A DNA stretch of 64,000 nucleotides, from positions 62,001 through 126,000 of the forward strand of contig WMKJ01000016.1 of NCBI GenBank assembly GCA_009733715.1. The letters are read 5' to 3'. The translations under genes were made by a program, and so were the position numbers. Source of the stretch: Herpomyces periplanetae. Taxonomy: Eukaryota; Ascomycota; Laboulbeniomycetes; Herpomycetales; Herpomycetaceae. How positions within the stretch are numbered: position 1 is the first letter of the stretch; every line of letters begins with the position of its first letter. The notes under the pieces are model-generated. The model saw only the letters and a program-made list of their open reading frames with translations, had not been told where the DNA came from and ran no database searches. This document shows, piece by piece, positions 46,600-61,199 of this stretch.

Positions 46600-48720
46600 T
46601 GAATGCTCTGGAGACCTCAAAATTACGCGTTTGTGTAAGATTTGTAACGAAAGAGACTATCACAAGAGAGCATGTTATTTTTTATAGTGTTATGTAGTTC
46701 AAAGAAGCTGAAATATATATATATCGGCCCAATTGCACCCTGAATTCTTTGGTATTTATGGGCGATTACTCCATGTTGTTTCCTTAATAGTAGCGTCCTC
46801 ATTATAATTTGTACGTAAACAAAACCACAAAATAGAATAATTTCATTTTGGCCTCTCATTACTCGAAGAACATTTTTGAACTTCAAAAGTTTTGGTTCAT
46901 AATGTTATTTAAGCAGGCCTCCATTTTAATTTCTCTAATAAGTTTAACTTTTTCTCTGTACGCAGCTAGTTTTTATGAATATCATAGTTAAGTTTGTTCC
47001 AGCCATCTGTTTGGAATAATAAGAAATTCAATGTAATGTTTCCACATGGTCCAGATTATTTAACACTGTTCCAATAGCAAAGTCTAATGTGAATATTACG
47101 ACGCAGATAAAATTTTCCCGATCATGAACGCTGTGAATGAGGAATTTGATGAAACTTCACACCAATTTTGTAAAGGAGTCTTGGTAATACTTGGTCTACT
47201 CAAACTTGACATTTCTTTTGGTGGTAGTCATGGGTGGTTTTATGATGATGACGTAATTTGAAATTTATTTGAGATAGAATATCTCGGAGTTATAAAACAA
47301 TAGTATTTTTTTCACATCCTTGAGTAGAAGTTAGCAAAAAGTATCGTTTAACTTATCGAGGATTCATTTTATCGATACTGGATTCAGTAATCTTTTAGTG
47401 TTTCCGAGAAAACATAATATCATCCGGGAATATTTTGTAAAAATAGTTGAAGCATCCTTTCAGGGTGTTGAAGGTCATTGTGTGAAAATTTTCCACTGCG
47501 TTCTCTAGAAAGAATGCCTTCACCAGGTAATCGAAAAGATTCTAGTGTTCGAAATGCTGCTTTTCACATTTTGTCTTCTTTTTCTTTAAGAGATAGTATC
47601 CATCTCCAAGGTTCAGTTTCGATTTGAAGTATTTCAGTACTTCTAAGTTTACAGCTTAATAAAAAACAGAGTAGCCCGAAACATGGCTCTCTTCCCCTTT
47701 GAAACCGGATCTTGTAGTCCCAAGGCTTGTAACTGGACAAAACGTTTTGCATTAATCCTTGACTAAAGGCTGAAATCTCTGAATGTTTTTGAGACTAAAA
47801 AAAGAACTTCACTACATAGGTTTCGGTGACTGTTTTTTTAATACAGTTTGGATTGTCCCGAACGTTCACTACAATGTTGGAAGAAGTCACAAATACTTAA
47901 TACTCTCACAGTGCCATTTAAAGTTAGGATTTATGCTTTTTCGTTATGGGATTTTCAATATGACTGCATGACTCGGAATGCCTCTGATATTAATGTAAAT
48001 TAATTTGTGTAGGGATTCATAATGAAACTTAACTGATCTTGTATCTAAGCCACCTAATTTTTATAAACACTCATTAATCTATCAAAGGTACAAAGAAAGG
48101 ATAGTACGCTTTTAAATCTTCAAGAAACACATTATGCTTCGACAAAACGGGTTGAGAAATAATTATACACTTTCACATTGTCTATCATCGCAATCGCCTG
48201 TTTGTCATTAGTTTTGGCAAGAATTTCGAGATTCCAGAACGGATTTCGTCCATTTGTGGTTATGTGGCAACATTTATATCTGTTTAAAGACTGAGATTAT
48301 ATTTAAAGTCCATCACGGAATCAATATATTGAACTGTTTTGGCGTTTATATCTCTGACAATTATAATTGCTCAAGAAACTTTTAGCTATAAAAGTCCCCT
48401 TTGATTTAAGAGTGTTTGACTGGCTGGTGTTCCGGGATTCGTCGTTAACCACCGTTTGCTTTGCTTAATCTACGTAATTATATTTGCTAGACTTTACTGA
48501 TCAAAATATTTGAGTTCTCCATTTTTCATGAAAGTAACTCATTTAAAATGGCTATTAGAACTATACCTGGCAGAAAATATTATACAGTATTACCTTTTTT
48601 CTTAGCGTTTTGTTGGTAGCTGTTTTGCAGATTCATTTACGATGTTGCATGTGACCTAGTTCCATGAAATTGTCATGTTTTTGGATCTATGTAAAATACA
48701 TAGTGGGATTATAGATGTAC
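46600..48720 (-). mobile_element. Gypsy-like LTR retrotransposon relic
   Basis: Minus strand, reading down from high to low coordinates: reverse-transcriptase-like DDIMFS near 47.42 kb, and an integrase zinc-domain-like SCDSLFRYKSY (pattern CD.C.R.K) near 46.65 kb. This is the RT then integrase order of Gypsy. The stretch matches 53.9-56.3 kb at several collinear points (near 48.64 and 56.24 kb, 47.56 and 55.0 kb). Heavily broken; old. Confidence 0.65.
47570..47760 (-). other. Small open stretch inside the Gypsy-like relic
   Basis: A 62-codon open frame at 47564-47752 lies within the relic and is best explained as a leftover of it rather than a host gene. No independent family match. Confidence 0.35.
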
Positions 48721-49299
48721 TTACTGAAGTTTTCAGCAAAATATTTCCGTCCAATACCCATAACAATAATTAGTCACGTTGACTGCAAGCCGATTAGGTT
48801 TTCTATATAATCTGATTGGTTGGCTTTAACCTCTTCATATTTTACTACATAATTAAGATCCCTATAATAATGACAGTAATGCCGCGTTATCATAGTGAAG
48901 GAAAGAAAAAACAAAAAATTGAGAAATTCAGAAATATATTTTATCGCAAGACCATTTTTTCTGTATGTTTGAAGCTTTTAAGATACTCTCTGTATCTCAA
49001 ACATTCCCACAGATGAATTGTAGCCTGGAAATAAAAACATCATTGTTTTTAAGCATTTCATTTGCTGTTCCTGTACTTTTGATTTATGTCACAATAGTTT
49101 TGGAAAATAAATTGAACTAGTTCATGGAGGTTCCTCTAATAATCATCAACGCGAAAACGACCATTTACGAGTTTTGTTTCGAATTTGATAGAACTGAAGC
49201 TGCTCAGCTTGAATCTATAGAATTTAAATGTTTTAGAGAAATCTTCTGGGCGGCTAGATTCAAGATTATTAGATGTATCAAGCCTTAGGGAATGCCCAT

Positions 49300-50120
49300 C
49301 TACAATATGAGATCCCTAGTGAGTTGAATTAACCGAACTAGTAGAGGCTTAGGATTTTGGAATATGAATCACAGGGCGGACAAATATTTATCCAAAAACG
49401 TAGCCACAAAAAATTTACTAATACAGATTCTCAAGTAATACACGCACTTGTTTGACAGGTTAAGGTTTATTTGAGAAAAACGAAGTATAGTTGGAATTTT
49501 AGGTGAAGTAAATACAAATTTTTCAAATAGCACACTGTGTAAGGTATACTCTACAAAATATACACGGCGAAAACTAAACAAAATCAATATTAATAGCAAT
49601 ATCAGTGTCAACAAGACAAAAAAATGGTTCCAGGTTAATTAAATAACGGACATAGAGTAAAAAATCATTGCTTTGTCAGCACCCAAACGAGAAATGAAAG
49701 TAGAGAAAGATGATCCCTGAGATCCCAGCTATTATTTTACATTGCGGACATCTTATTTACATGAAATAGCCAAATATATACCATCCAGTTTCAACTTGTC
49801 TTGGTCATCTTCACGTGAATATTTTATCAAATCGTTAAACCAGATTTTCATATCTTAGTATTGTAATGAAATTCGGTAATTACAGTTACAGTCTATTATA
49901 ATATTCCGGTATAATTACGAACGTGCTTGAGTGCCTCATTTGTTTCATGCGCAAGCGGTATAATTTTAATATATTCTACTTAATTAAAGCATTAAATATT
50001 ACGGAATTGTTTTGTGAAATTTTGGTGTGTCCTTGATTCATGAAGACTTAAACGTTACCTGCTTTTTCTTTATGTGCATCTTGATACTTACCTACATTTT
50101 ATGGGGGAACGCAAGTATCT
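49300..50120 (+). mobile_element. Copia-like relic, RNase H and downstream part (fossil)
   Basis: Second copy of the 60.1-60.83 kb segment. Shared landmarks in order: GTATAGTTG, CACTGTGTAAGGTATACTC, GAGAAAGATGA, and CCTGCTTTTTCTTTATGTGC near 50.06 kb against the same stretch with one change near 60.79 kb. Broken fossil. Confidence 0.6.
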
Positions 50121-53100
50121 GCACGCATAATATTATTTGTGCAATGAGTGATATCTTCGTAACATATAGCATTAGCACAACATTATCGCTTTGCTTTTTT
50201 GTTGACTATTATTAATAAGTCAAATGTTAGTTTTCTGAGCCATGTTTACGTACTAAAACACAGCAAATGGTTGCAAAACCTGCAATTAATATCATATGTA
50301 TCCCTATTCCTTCAAAAAGATTTACTGGGAATGATTGTTCCGTAAATGTTGAATCATTTGATTTTTATAGTTCATTTACAAGATGAATTTACCATTGTAT
50401 TTACCAGTAATTAGAGTATGTAAATCACCCTCGGATTACCTTATTTTGAGTAAGTTGATGTAGTTGTAGTAAGTTCCTAATGAAAAATAAGGTTAATGAA
50501 AGCAAAATGTATATTATTATTCAATTATACATATGAAGTTTTTAATTATTGGTTAATTGGCCTGTTTTATGTTTATTCATTGAAATTTCCTTGTTAAAAT
50601 AATACTAAATTAACTTTTTTTGTATTCTCCAGATTTCTTCTAATTAATTAAAATAAAACACTTTACCGAGATCTCTAATATATTTCTGGACTCAGAGATC
50701 GGTCTTCCTTTTTTCTATTTTCATTGGGAGAAGTTTGGTATTACATTCTTAATTTTATTACATTATCATCAAATCAACTTTAAATTATCTCTATTTTTAG
50801 TAAACAAACTTAAAGAACTACATTTTGGAATTTCCTCTATATATGAAACTCACTCCACGGTTCTAAATCATAAAATTATCTAAAATCTGTATATTTTTTA
50901 GTGTTTCCTCATAAATTTATTGTTTGAGCTATTACACGCCTTGACTATACTATTTACTTTTTAGAAAATTTTGTGCTAAGTAATACAAAATTTTCATTTT
51001 TATAGAGCTTGTTTCCGCGGGTGGCATTCTGATTGAATTAGAACTTCCTTGTATAGTTTTTGACTTGGTTATGATAAAGTCCAATTTTAATAAATTACTT
51101 TTTTCTATTTCGGTCTGTATTCGGCGTTCTTCTCTTTTTTATTTAGATGATTTGGATATCTGCCTTTCACTTTTGTAGAAGCGTAGCTTATGATTATTAT
51201 TGGACATTTGTTAGCAAAAAGACCGCAATATTTAATGTACGGCTAACATAAACAGATAAAGAGCACATATATTATATTGTATCTGCACATCACCACTTGT
51301 TGAATTAAAGTGGTATTGTACGCAAGTAGTTATACCTAATAGTGACATTGTTTTACCTCGGGCTAAAGATTTTTTTATATTTTTATATATATAACAGTAT
51401 CCACTAGATACTTGTGCAAGCTAACAAGGCTTATTAAACCAGCATGAAACACGCATGTTGATAATACATAATAAGTAAATCTGAGTAAGTTTTGAAAATT
51501 TTTGCAGTACATTTATTTGAGGAATAATCATCTTATTAAAATGAGTAAACAGTAGTATCAGAGATGCACAAAATCATTGCTTCAAGTTAAAAACTACACG
51601 CGATTGCATAAATACGACACATATATATAAAAATAAAAATTTAAATAGTAGTAGAACACTGTTATGCATGACAAGTTTTTTGGATAGTTACATATTTAAC
51701 TGCTGCACAAAAGGTCAAAGTCAATTCTGTACTTACTCAAAAGATCAGAAATATTCTTTGTGTACGTGTCGGTTCTGACGTGGGACAAGGTTACCCATGT
51801 TAAATTTACACGTAACTTTTCCCAAAATATATATGCTTATAAAAGCAGTGTGAACGAGCTGATAAAGTTAAACAAAATTACAGAAATAAAATAATTCGAT
51901 GTATTCTTTTCAGTTAATTTGTTTACACTCATGATATTAGCTGCTTCTATAGCAAGTTGAGTTTGTCTCATGTTCTACCCTAAATTCTCATATAAAATCG
52001 TTCTATTAATATAAATTTAATGTTATCACCATAGCAACAACGTGCTGTCGCAAAAGATACTGTCTTATCTTTGATTTCTATCTCGTCTTTATAAAGTTTT
52101 TATTACAACTTTGGATTCAATTTTCTTATCTGCGTATAGCTTTATATTATTAATTTCTCCAACTTATTAACGCTTGCTGAAAAGCATATTTTGTTCGTTA
52201 TTTTATAGCAGACGTAGTTCAAAAACTAAAAAAAAACAAAAGGAAGAACATATAAATATATAAATGAGGTATATTTTTTACACAATTGTATAATTGTGCA
52301 GGAAGATATATTTACAGTTACAAACCAGTGCATGTGATATAAATTTTTTGCCTGTTGGCAGCTTAAGAACAATTACGAAAGTAAGAATGTTAAGATTTCA
52401 AATAATGAATGTATAAAGATTTGGCCTAATATTTGAGCACTATTGATATTTATTCTTTCTTCCATGATAGGTAATAAAAGAATGCCGCGAGAACTCGTGT
52501 CTGTTTCAAAAAAATAGAATACTCAATTTTTAACTTTCCATCACAAATAGACTAGCAAAAAATAATGAACACAAATTTTTATGAAATTCTGCTGCCAATT
52601 TACGCCCATTAGTCGTAGACTAACTGTGAAATATTGTCAAAAAAATATTAACCGCAAAGAATATCATCGAATAGATGTAAATCAACAAATTAGTGAATCG
52701 GCAAAATATTGCTGCTATGGTCATTGAATACATGCGAGAGTGTAAACAATACTTACCCACTCGGATATAATTTATGGTGGTAAATCTCTAGCACAAAAGC
52801 TACACATGAGGAAAATCTAATGAGATAATTTTTGAGTAAACTAAAACACTAATTGCAAAATTAAAAATTCATCGTATTCATATTACATCACATTACTATT
52901 TTTTGCTATGGCACAAATATATTATATAATAAACTGCCTTTTGCTTAATTCTGCAATTTTGCCCGTATTTTTAAAACCAATGTTTACAAGACGGACCGGA
53001 TAATGCGACGAAGTTCAGTATAGTCAAAAGCGTTAATGAGTAGCTCGACTGATAGGCAATTACAATTATATCTATATGGGGTGCTCGTTAATGCGGCGAA

Positions 53101-53900
53101 ATTATTTGAACTGGTACCTGTTATCGAATATACTTGTAAAATGCTTTATATAACGCAAATATTTTGATGTGGATGTATATGAAAGACAATTGATACCAAG
53201 TAGCTGACATCTGCTAAAATATCAAACTGAAATTGTGCGCCACCGAAAAGATGACTTCAGTATTGTTTTCGTCAGCAAAAGTTCACAAAAGATATTTAAA
53301 CCATCTTTATTCGTAGTAAAATAAAAAATTTATAGTACTTACTAATCATATAAATACTTATTTGTCAACCCATATAATAATTATTGACTAATCAATCGTG
53401 CTTATTTTGTCTTTCATTAATGATATATTTTATCTATTATGCATAGATTCATTGTGATTTTGTTGGCTAAGTAATTTGCATTTGTGTATGAACATGACGA
53501 GATTTTACATAGCTGAAGAAAATAGAACAATTCTTCAAAATCCACATAATTATTTATTGCAGTCTGATGATGGATGTTACATTTTCCATCTTATCAATGC
53601 ATCTATTTATCCACTTTTACATAATTCACGGATTTTATTGAAATAAAACTTTTTAATTATTATTTTAAATTTCGGCTATAAAAAGGCTTTCCACTAAGCT
53701 CCGGTGTAAACAAAGCCTACCTAACCAATTTTTCCACTTAATCTTTCATAATTGTTGTTTGAGATACTATCTTATATATATTATCTCTTACAAAGCTTAG
53801 CATATAGTAGTACAATTTATTATCCATTTGAAATTTACGTAGTCAAGTATGATATACCGATTTGCCTGTTGTATACGGTCTGTGTATAGATAATTTGCCT
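50120..53900. other. AT-rich desert, nothing recognised
   Basis: Almost 4 kb with no gene, RNA or repeat partner recognised. Confidence 0.5.
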
Positions 53901-56300
53901 GTAATTTTTGTTTGCATTCAGCATAAAAGTCGATTTTGTCCGATCTTATAATTTTTGGATTCTTGAGTCTTGCCATCATGCTTTCTGTTCTGAATTTGCA
54001 TAGCTATATTACCAATTCTCAGTGTGTAATTTTTTCGTAATATTTTACATATGGCTAATGAGGATGCATAATCTTGAAGCATATTTATAGTCCTACACGA
54101 TGAGCTGATATTGGTATTGCACATAATTAGCCAAATTTTGATTTTAAAGTATATTTGACATGTGAATGAATAATTTTTGGTATTTTGTATATTTTTATCA
54201 ATAAGGACTCCAGCTATCCTAATTTATGATTAGGCCTTCTATATAAGGCGTTAAAATTTACGTTCTTCTTTATTTTGTACTTATTTAAAATCTGGTATAA
54301 AGGAGAAAATATAACTAGCATATTTGGGGGAATACAAGGGTCGTGATTGATGGTTAATTAAATTAAGTTTTTTAGTATTCATTTATCAAAATATGGTTAC
54401 TTATCGTATAAAAATATTTTCTCCATTCTCTAAATGTCGTAGCTATTGGTATGAGCTTATCTTCAGTCACTTATTTTGAATAATTAACTATTGCGTGCCA
54501 TATTTCAATCTGACCAATTTGACATTACCGCTTCGATAGCAAAATCTGATGCCTCTGTTTTGATGCAGATTTGTATCTCCCAACTGTACATAACTTGGCA
54601 ACGGCAGTATAGTTTTAATATAATTGTAATTAGAATTCGCACACCAAAAAAACAAGTGTACTGAACAACATTGGATGACAATAAAGATTTTATATTAACA
54701 GATATTCGTAAGCCCATGTTAACAATGCCTAGTTCAATGAGTAATTCTAGGAGCTCTGCTTTCTGCATTTGGAAAATATACCTCTTGGGGTTGACTGAGG
54801 TTTCTACCTTGAAGCTTCTTAACAATTTGTTTTAGTGAAATTAAGTGGTCTTTTAACGTCTAAAACAAACAATATGGCAACCAAATACCTCATCAGAATG
54901 TCGTTGATCATTGTTTCATACAAGTTGTTGTATTTGCCATACCAAATGCTATGATCAGGTATTTGAAAAAATCATAGAGTGTTCGAAATGCTGTATTTTA
55001 CACTTCGCCTTCTTTCATCCTTACACAATATTAACCATCCAGTAAATCCATCTTGAAAATTTTTTAGATATCAGCAGATCCTGTACGTCGTTGATTTATG
55101 ATAATAGATACCAATTATTAGCTATAATACTGTTAAATATTGATGTAATTAGCATATAAATGTAATTTATAGTCATGCTTAAAAGTGAGGAAGTTGTAAA
55201 GTTTCAGGTTACTTGTATAGCCTGATGTAACGCTTCCTGTATTTTGTTTCAAGATATTCCCGCAGCACTACAGGTTCACGCTCTATTGAAGAGTGGATGT
55301 ATCTTAAAGGAGAGTTTTCCCATGGCCACAACCGGATGTGCGGTCGCAAGGTTTGTAACTTTGAAGGCAATTCTTGTCTCGGTTCTATAGCAAGAGTTGG
55401 AGGCTTCTATGTTTTTTAGGGATCGAAGAAAGTCATGTAGTAATAAAAGTTGCCGTGAAGGCATTTTTCACGCAACTTGAGTAAATGACCTGTCCTCTGA
55501 CTCTAAAATTCTGGAGAGTTGATAGTGACTTAATATATTCTTGTTTCCAATAAATAATGGGATTCACATTCTTAACCATGAGATTCCCATTTTGGCATAC
55601 TAAATAGGGATGCTTGTGATGCCCATAAAAAATTATCTCATTAATGTAGACAACTCTGGATCAACCAAAATTAGTTAAACAATATGGCACACTCTTAAAT
55701 TTTCAAGGAGCACATGATGATTGGACAAAACAGTTCGAGCTAAATTTCTACTCTACCGCAATATCTATAATTGCGACCGCACATTTTCCATTAATCTTGA
55801 TGATTTTGACATGATCTGAAGGGCTCGCCTACACTACGCAATTTGACAACATTTAGTGCTCTTCTAAGTTTGAGACTTTTTTTAATTCAAATAAATCTAC
55901 GTTAAATGAACTGTTTTAATTTTTACGCAGATATGACAGTGATGTTAATTCCTAGGGATCTCCTAATCATGAACTTTAGGTTTGGTTTAAGTGATTGAGA
56001 TATGACAGTACTCGGGAGTTTAGCACAATTATTCGTTTGAATTACAAAACGTACCCGGCACCTATTTGCCGAGCATAGTCAGAGAAAACGACCCAACGTT
56101 TTACATTTGAAACAAATGCCCTGTTCCAAGTTGCTTTCAGTATTTCCATTTGCTGGTGACATGAATCAGACACGTCCTTTCTATTAGCTCAACTATTGAT
56201 GACTTACTTGTGAGCCCATTTGCGTTGTTGCATGCCATCCAGTTCTAAATTCTTTGGTAAGTTAATGTTGAACACTTCACTTTTTACAGCATACCTGAAC
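53900..56300 (-). mobile_element. Gypsy-like LTR retrotransposon relic
   Basis: Minus strand: KTEASDFAIEAVMS near 54.53 kb is a clear match to the Gypsy RNase H start TDASDFAIGAVLSQ. The same open stretch carries the RT-to-RNase H connection (FQMQKAELLELLIELGI, like the .F...EVEFLG..IS..GI pattern). Collinear with the 46.6-48.7 kb relic. Heavily broken fossil; ends are not defined. Confidence 0.75.
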
Positions 56301-56869
56301 ATCTTATTGTATTGAGTTTGAAAAACAGAGTTGTTCTAGTAAAGACAAGAAAAGAACTGACGGAACTGAAAAAAGTAGTCCGGGGCTAAAAACTGTAGTA
56401 GTAAGGTCATAATTTCTGAGAGGCATGAACTACTTCATCTACATTATCTAAAGTAAAATTCTGAATGCGAATTTAGTACAAAATAATTTCATCCGTAGCG
56501 GCATTTCTAACTTTTGTCATATTTTCCATGAAGGTTCAAAGTTGAGATGCTTGAAAATATATCAAAAATAAAGTTGTCTTCACCACCAGCGAAAGAATTC
56601 TTCTTATGCAAAATTGTACTTCTAAGTCAAAATAACTTTTATTGTTGATACAAGAACATTAAATTAACAATCAAAAATATCTCTATCCGTGGGTTAACTA
56701 TGTCTTTAATATTGAACATAATTGTATTCAATTCCAGTTTTGACATCCCGTGAAATAATGTGTAATTACAAGATTATGTACGTGATCTTAATCTGTCTAC
56801 AATAGTAGAACATGAAATATTAAGGTCTATTTTCCAACAGAAAACCTATGGTAATTCTATACAGGCACG

Positions 56870-57600
56870 GGACAGGAAGCACGAAGGTAAAATATATGAA
56901 TCCAAGGAGTATACAACAAGACGGAAAAGAGAAGTATAGTATATACATAATGGAATAGACAGGCAAGTTATTAAATTAAAAACGACCTTATCCAAGTCGA
57001 ATAAAATATACATAGACGTACGTGACAAGTCAATTATGATGCTACAAATAGTTACATAAGTTTTTAAAAAGTGATAGGCTAGTACCACTAGGTTCCAAGC
57101 TTTAAATTTGGAAAAATATTTTGATGGGGAACAGGTAGATGTTAGATGAAATAAAGTGTAATATCTAAAACAATAAACATATGAAATACAGAAAAGAATG
57201 TTGTTTAACACTCTTTTCTAAGCTACTAGGGAGAACCCCGTTACTACATGGAATTTCATACAAAAAATAATAAACTTTGTATATCCAGAATCGAAAAAAA
57301 TGTAAAAGTGGACGAAGAGATATAATGGTAAGCCAAGAATGTAATACCCAAGCTTCTTTGGATAAAAATAGATAAATTTTGCATGGCTTTTTGTCCATAT
57401 GTGAAGTATGAGTGAGATCTTATTAAATTTTTCCTTTTGGAAAACTAAAAATCTATATAGCACATATACACATAACCGAATTTAAGTTCTTAAAAAAATA
57501 TCTAAGTCAGCGTACAATGGATAAGATTAGTTATCAGTGAGAAGGTAAATAAACATGATAAATTTGTCAACTAGGTCATGTGTGCGGCAAAAGAATTTTT
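56870..57600. mobile_element. Terminal-repeat-like block, family R2 (fossil)
   Basis: The longest R2 copy. It lies about 0.5 kb before the first Copia-like pol signal at 58.1 kb, in the same orientation as the R2 copy at 62.63 kb. The pair could be the two LTRs of the 58-61 kb Copia-like relic. Confidence 0.55.
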
Positions 57601-58099
57601 GTTGATTAGTAATTATTTTAACACCTCTAACTCTCTACAAATAGAGATGAGTCGAATGTTATGAAATTTTTCTAACGCGAACATAACACTGAAATTAATT
57701 GCTTGCTAACATACCGTTTCGGTTCCATATTTCAACATATGTTTACCAATTCCCATCAAAAGTACTAGGAAAAAATTTAATCTGCATACTACTCTTTATT
57801 CTGAAGCTAGGCGCAGTTTAATTAGTAAAAACAGGCAATAGATTATTTACATGCGTAAACGGATGATGCTACAACTACAAAGCTAACCCTTTGTCGTGTT
57901 CGATCAGAGCAGGTTAGGAACTACAATACTTAAAATAAGGCACAGGATATTTTGTCAGTTGACCAGTTACATACAAAATATTTTCAACTAAAATATGCGA
58001 GCTAAGTGAAATTATTGTTTTTAACTAAAGGTAAGGGAAAAATACACCCAACAGAATTAATCCTTGAATATTTCATTAGAGTGAGAATTGATGCTGGCT

Positions 58100-61000
58100 C
58101 GAATACAAAATCTATGGGGTGAAGGGCCTGCTTAATCTATACTTTATTTCATCTTCGCCTTGTACTCCCAGCTTTTACCATCTCACCATTTTTGAAACAA
58201 GCCCATTATCTACTATCCGTAGCTGTAATTTGATAGAAAAGATTATCACGACTTTATACATGCGAAAATTATGTGCACTTGACATAGTCTTGGAAAGCGG
58301 AATAATTAATGTTCGGTTATTACTAAATATTGATAACTGCAATAATCGTAGCATTACCTTGTGTAGTATAAGCAATTTTTCGAAGACATGATAATACAAT
58401 CTGACTGAAAGTATTATCCGGTAATGGCAATCTAAATCCCAGCCATGATGATTGACAAAAAACACGCAAAGCTGATAGTTTTGGGCACATGGTCATCAGC
58501 TTCTTCTAACAAGCATTGACTACTACTCAAAATAACTCATCACTACACATCTCTAGCTCTAGATGGCCATAGCTACCTTGCTGTTGAAGCCAACTGCCTC
58601 TAACAGGGAAGCGCTCGAACAATCTATGTATCATCCCGGAGACGTTTCACGCACCAATGCATCCATGTCCTATATGAAACTAATACTGGTTATATAAATG
58701 CCTATCTATCTATATACTATATACGTGAAAAAAACTAAATACAAAAAAAGTGGCTATCATTCATGGCTCCTTACAACAAGCTAAACAAATGACATCAGAA
58801 TTTGCCGAACGCTGCTTTCCTTTACAGTGCCACCTTGGCTCTCCCTTTGGTGCTTAAAATGTTAGATAGTTGACTTACTGTTACAGCGTGTAAACTGACT
58901 GCAGAAGCTGTTTCATTATAGCGTATTCAGAGCCGAGAGAATTACTGCTGTGTGGTGATCTGATTTCCACACTTTGGGGTGCCGTCTGAATCTATGTCCT
59001 AGTTTGTAGAGATATCCTGTTCCAAAGCCTTGATCACAAAATTACTCAAGTGTCAACTAAAAATACAGACTTAACATTTGATTTAACAAGATCTAAATGT
59101 TACACATTTCTCACATTTACATTCACCTGGATGATTAGGTAGGTATATTGAGAATATAGATAAAGCATCTACAACTACTATATACTGAACATTGTTCAAG
59201 ACCAACTCAATAAAATAATAAAAGTGATGACCAAATTGTTACAGAATAGCGCCGCGATCGGTATTCACTGCACTTGGCAATATTTGAGAATAACTGAATT
59301 GTGACTATCACACTATTCGAAATAACAAGAGCACTTATGCTGTCCGCATATACAAAGTAGAAGCAGCTCTGATTAAGTTGAAGCTACAGTGTGTAGTCGA
59401 TAGACTAATCTCGAAAAAGGCGAAACAGCTCAGGCTGAAAATGCAAACCAGAGACTTGGTGAAGTATTGACTTGGCCGAGTTCTTTAACTCGTTGCTTAT
59501 GTATTTAAAGTGGTCCAGATCCCCTTAATGTTTGGACATCCAGGAATCAATTTTGTTTTACATGACTCGCTATAAATCCACTTTGTATACACATAGTTGG
59601 TTTACTTTGGTTAAGCTACCTTTCGTATTGTATCTGATCGAAGTTGACAAGAATATCTTGTGGGTGTTCGGAAGATTGTCTTCTTTTACTTGCTCTGGTC
59701 GAGTAAGACTAATAGTCTAACTTTGTAGTTGTAGCTACATTTGCTTATTTACAATTTCTTGTGCCTTGCTCTACCAAGTAAACTACTTCAAGCTGCAGAG
59801 TAGAGAGTGACACCAACAAGCGCAGTGACAATATCAAGTTAAATGACTATACAAAAGATAGTTCAAAGCTAATACAACATACAAGTGACAATAGAAACAT
59901 GTGACTCAACGAAGCAACATAAACAGAATCAAAAATTATAATTGATTAATTTCCAAGATCTCAGTCCTCATGAGGATATTAAAAATCTTGAATACACGAG
60001 ATAGCCATGGCAACTTTATTCGAGTTTGATTTATCTCAGTTATTCTCACGTGTACATATCGTAAGAACATGTTTCATACGCTTACTCGATGTGTCAAGGG
60101 TTACTTGGCAAACAGGCAGTATAGTTGTGATTTCGGGTGAAGTAGTCACAACTACCTAAAATAAAGTACTGTGTAAGATCTACTCGACAAAGTAGACAAA
60201 GCGACAATCCAACAAGCACAGTAACAATATCAATATCAATGTTGACCAGACAAAAGATATGGTTTCAAGCTGATTGCACAACAGACAAAGAGTAAGCAGT
60301 TGCCGCTTTATCAACAGCTGAACAAGAAACAAAAATTGAGAAAGATAACCTTTAAAATCCCAGCTGTTATTAGGATCTCAGACATCTTAATCATACGAAA
60401 TGGTCAAGTCAACTCTATCCAGTTGACTTATCTTGGCCATCCCCATGTGTACATTTTTCCAAGTCGCTCCACCAGCTTTTCATATCATGACACTGTGATG
60501 TAATTGAAATTTGCGGTCACAATTGAAATCAATGTTCCGGTATCATTGCGAGTGTGATTGAGTTCCCCAACATTTATTGCGTGTGAGACACATCAGTTTC
60601 CGTGCATATCTATTAAATTATCGCATTAAATATCACAGCAATACTTCCTGCTATTGCCGTGAAATTTTAGTAAGCCTTTGTAACAGGCTACTTCCTGATT
60701 CTCAGAAAATACCCAACTGATATTTCCTAGCAGATGATAATTATCACCGTAATACCTTATGCTTGCTCCATGAGGACAGAAAAGCCACCTGCTTTTTCTT
60801 CATGTGCATCGTGGCATTTGATTACATGATAGTCAAATCATGCTATCAGTTAGATTGCAACCGGGCAGGCTAGCTAACTCTTTGTGTAACCAAAGTTACC
60901 TTCAATGCCTCCAAAATTGGTCTACGTGTTCTAGACACGAAAATCTGCATTCATCACATGATCAATGCTCCGGTATCAACACGAATATGTTTGCACCATG

Positions 61001-61120
61001 AAGACGTAGGCTACTCTCACTTCATTTTGTGGATCGAGTCACGTAGCTATGTGATGTGCCACGTGGCTGACCTGCTCAGCAAATATGTGCTACGAGTGAT
61101 TTCCTCGCAAAATCTGCCTC
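58100..61120 (+). mobile_element. Copia-like LTR retrotransposon relic
   Basis: Plus strand, in Copia order: a pre-integrase-like LCALDIV segment near 58.27 kb, aligned with the 19.9 kb relic; ALSTAE near 60.31 kb (RNase H, usually ALSTTEAEY or similar); and CHVADLLSKYV near 61.06 kb, the end of Copia pol (usually ..ADILTK.L), preceded by a YSHFI segment like the usual YHFIR. The spacing of about 2.8 kb fits. Broken at many places; old. Confidence 0.75.
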
Positions 61121-61199
61121 CGTCATTATCGTAGAGAATTTTACTAAATCGCTATTGCAGAACATCTAAACATTGTTTTCGATGTCCTCAATCCGTAAG

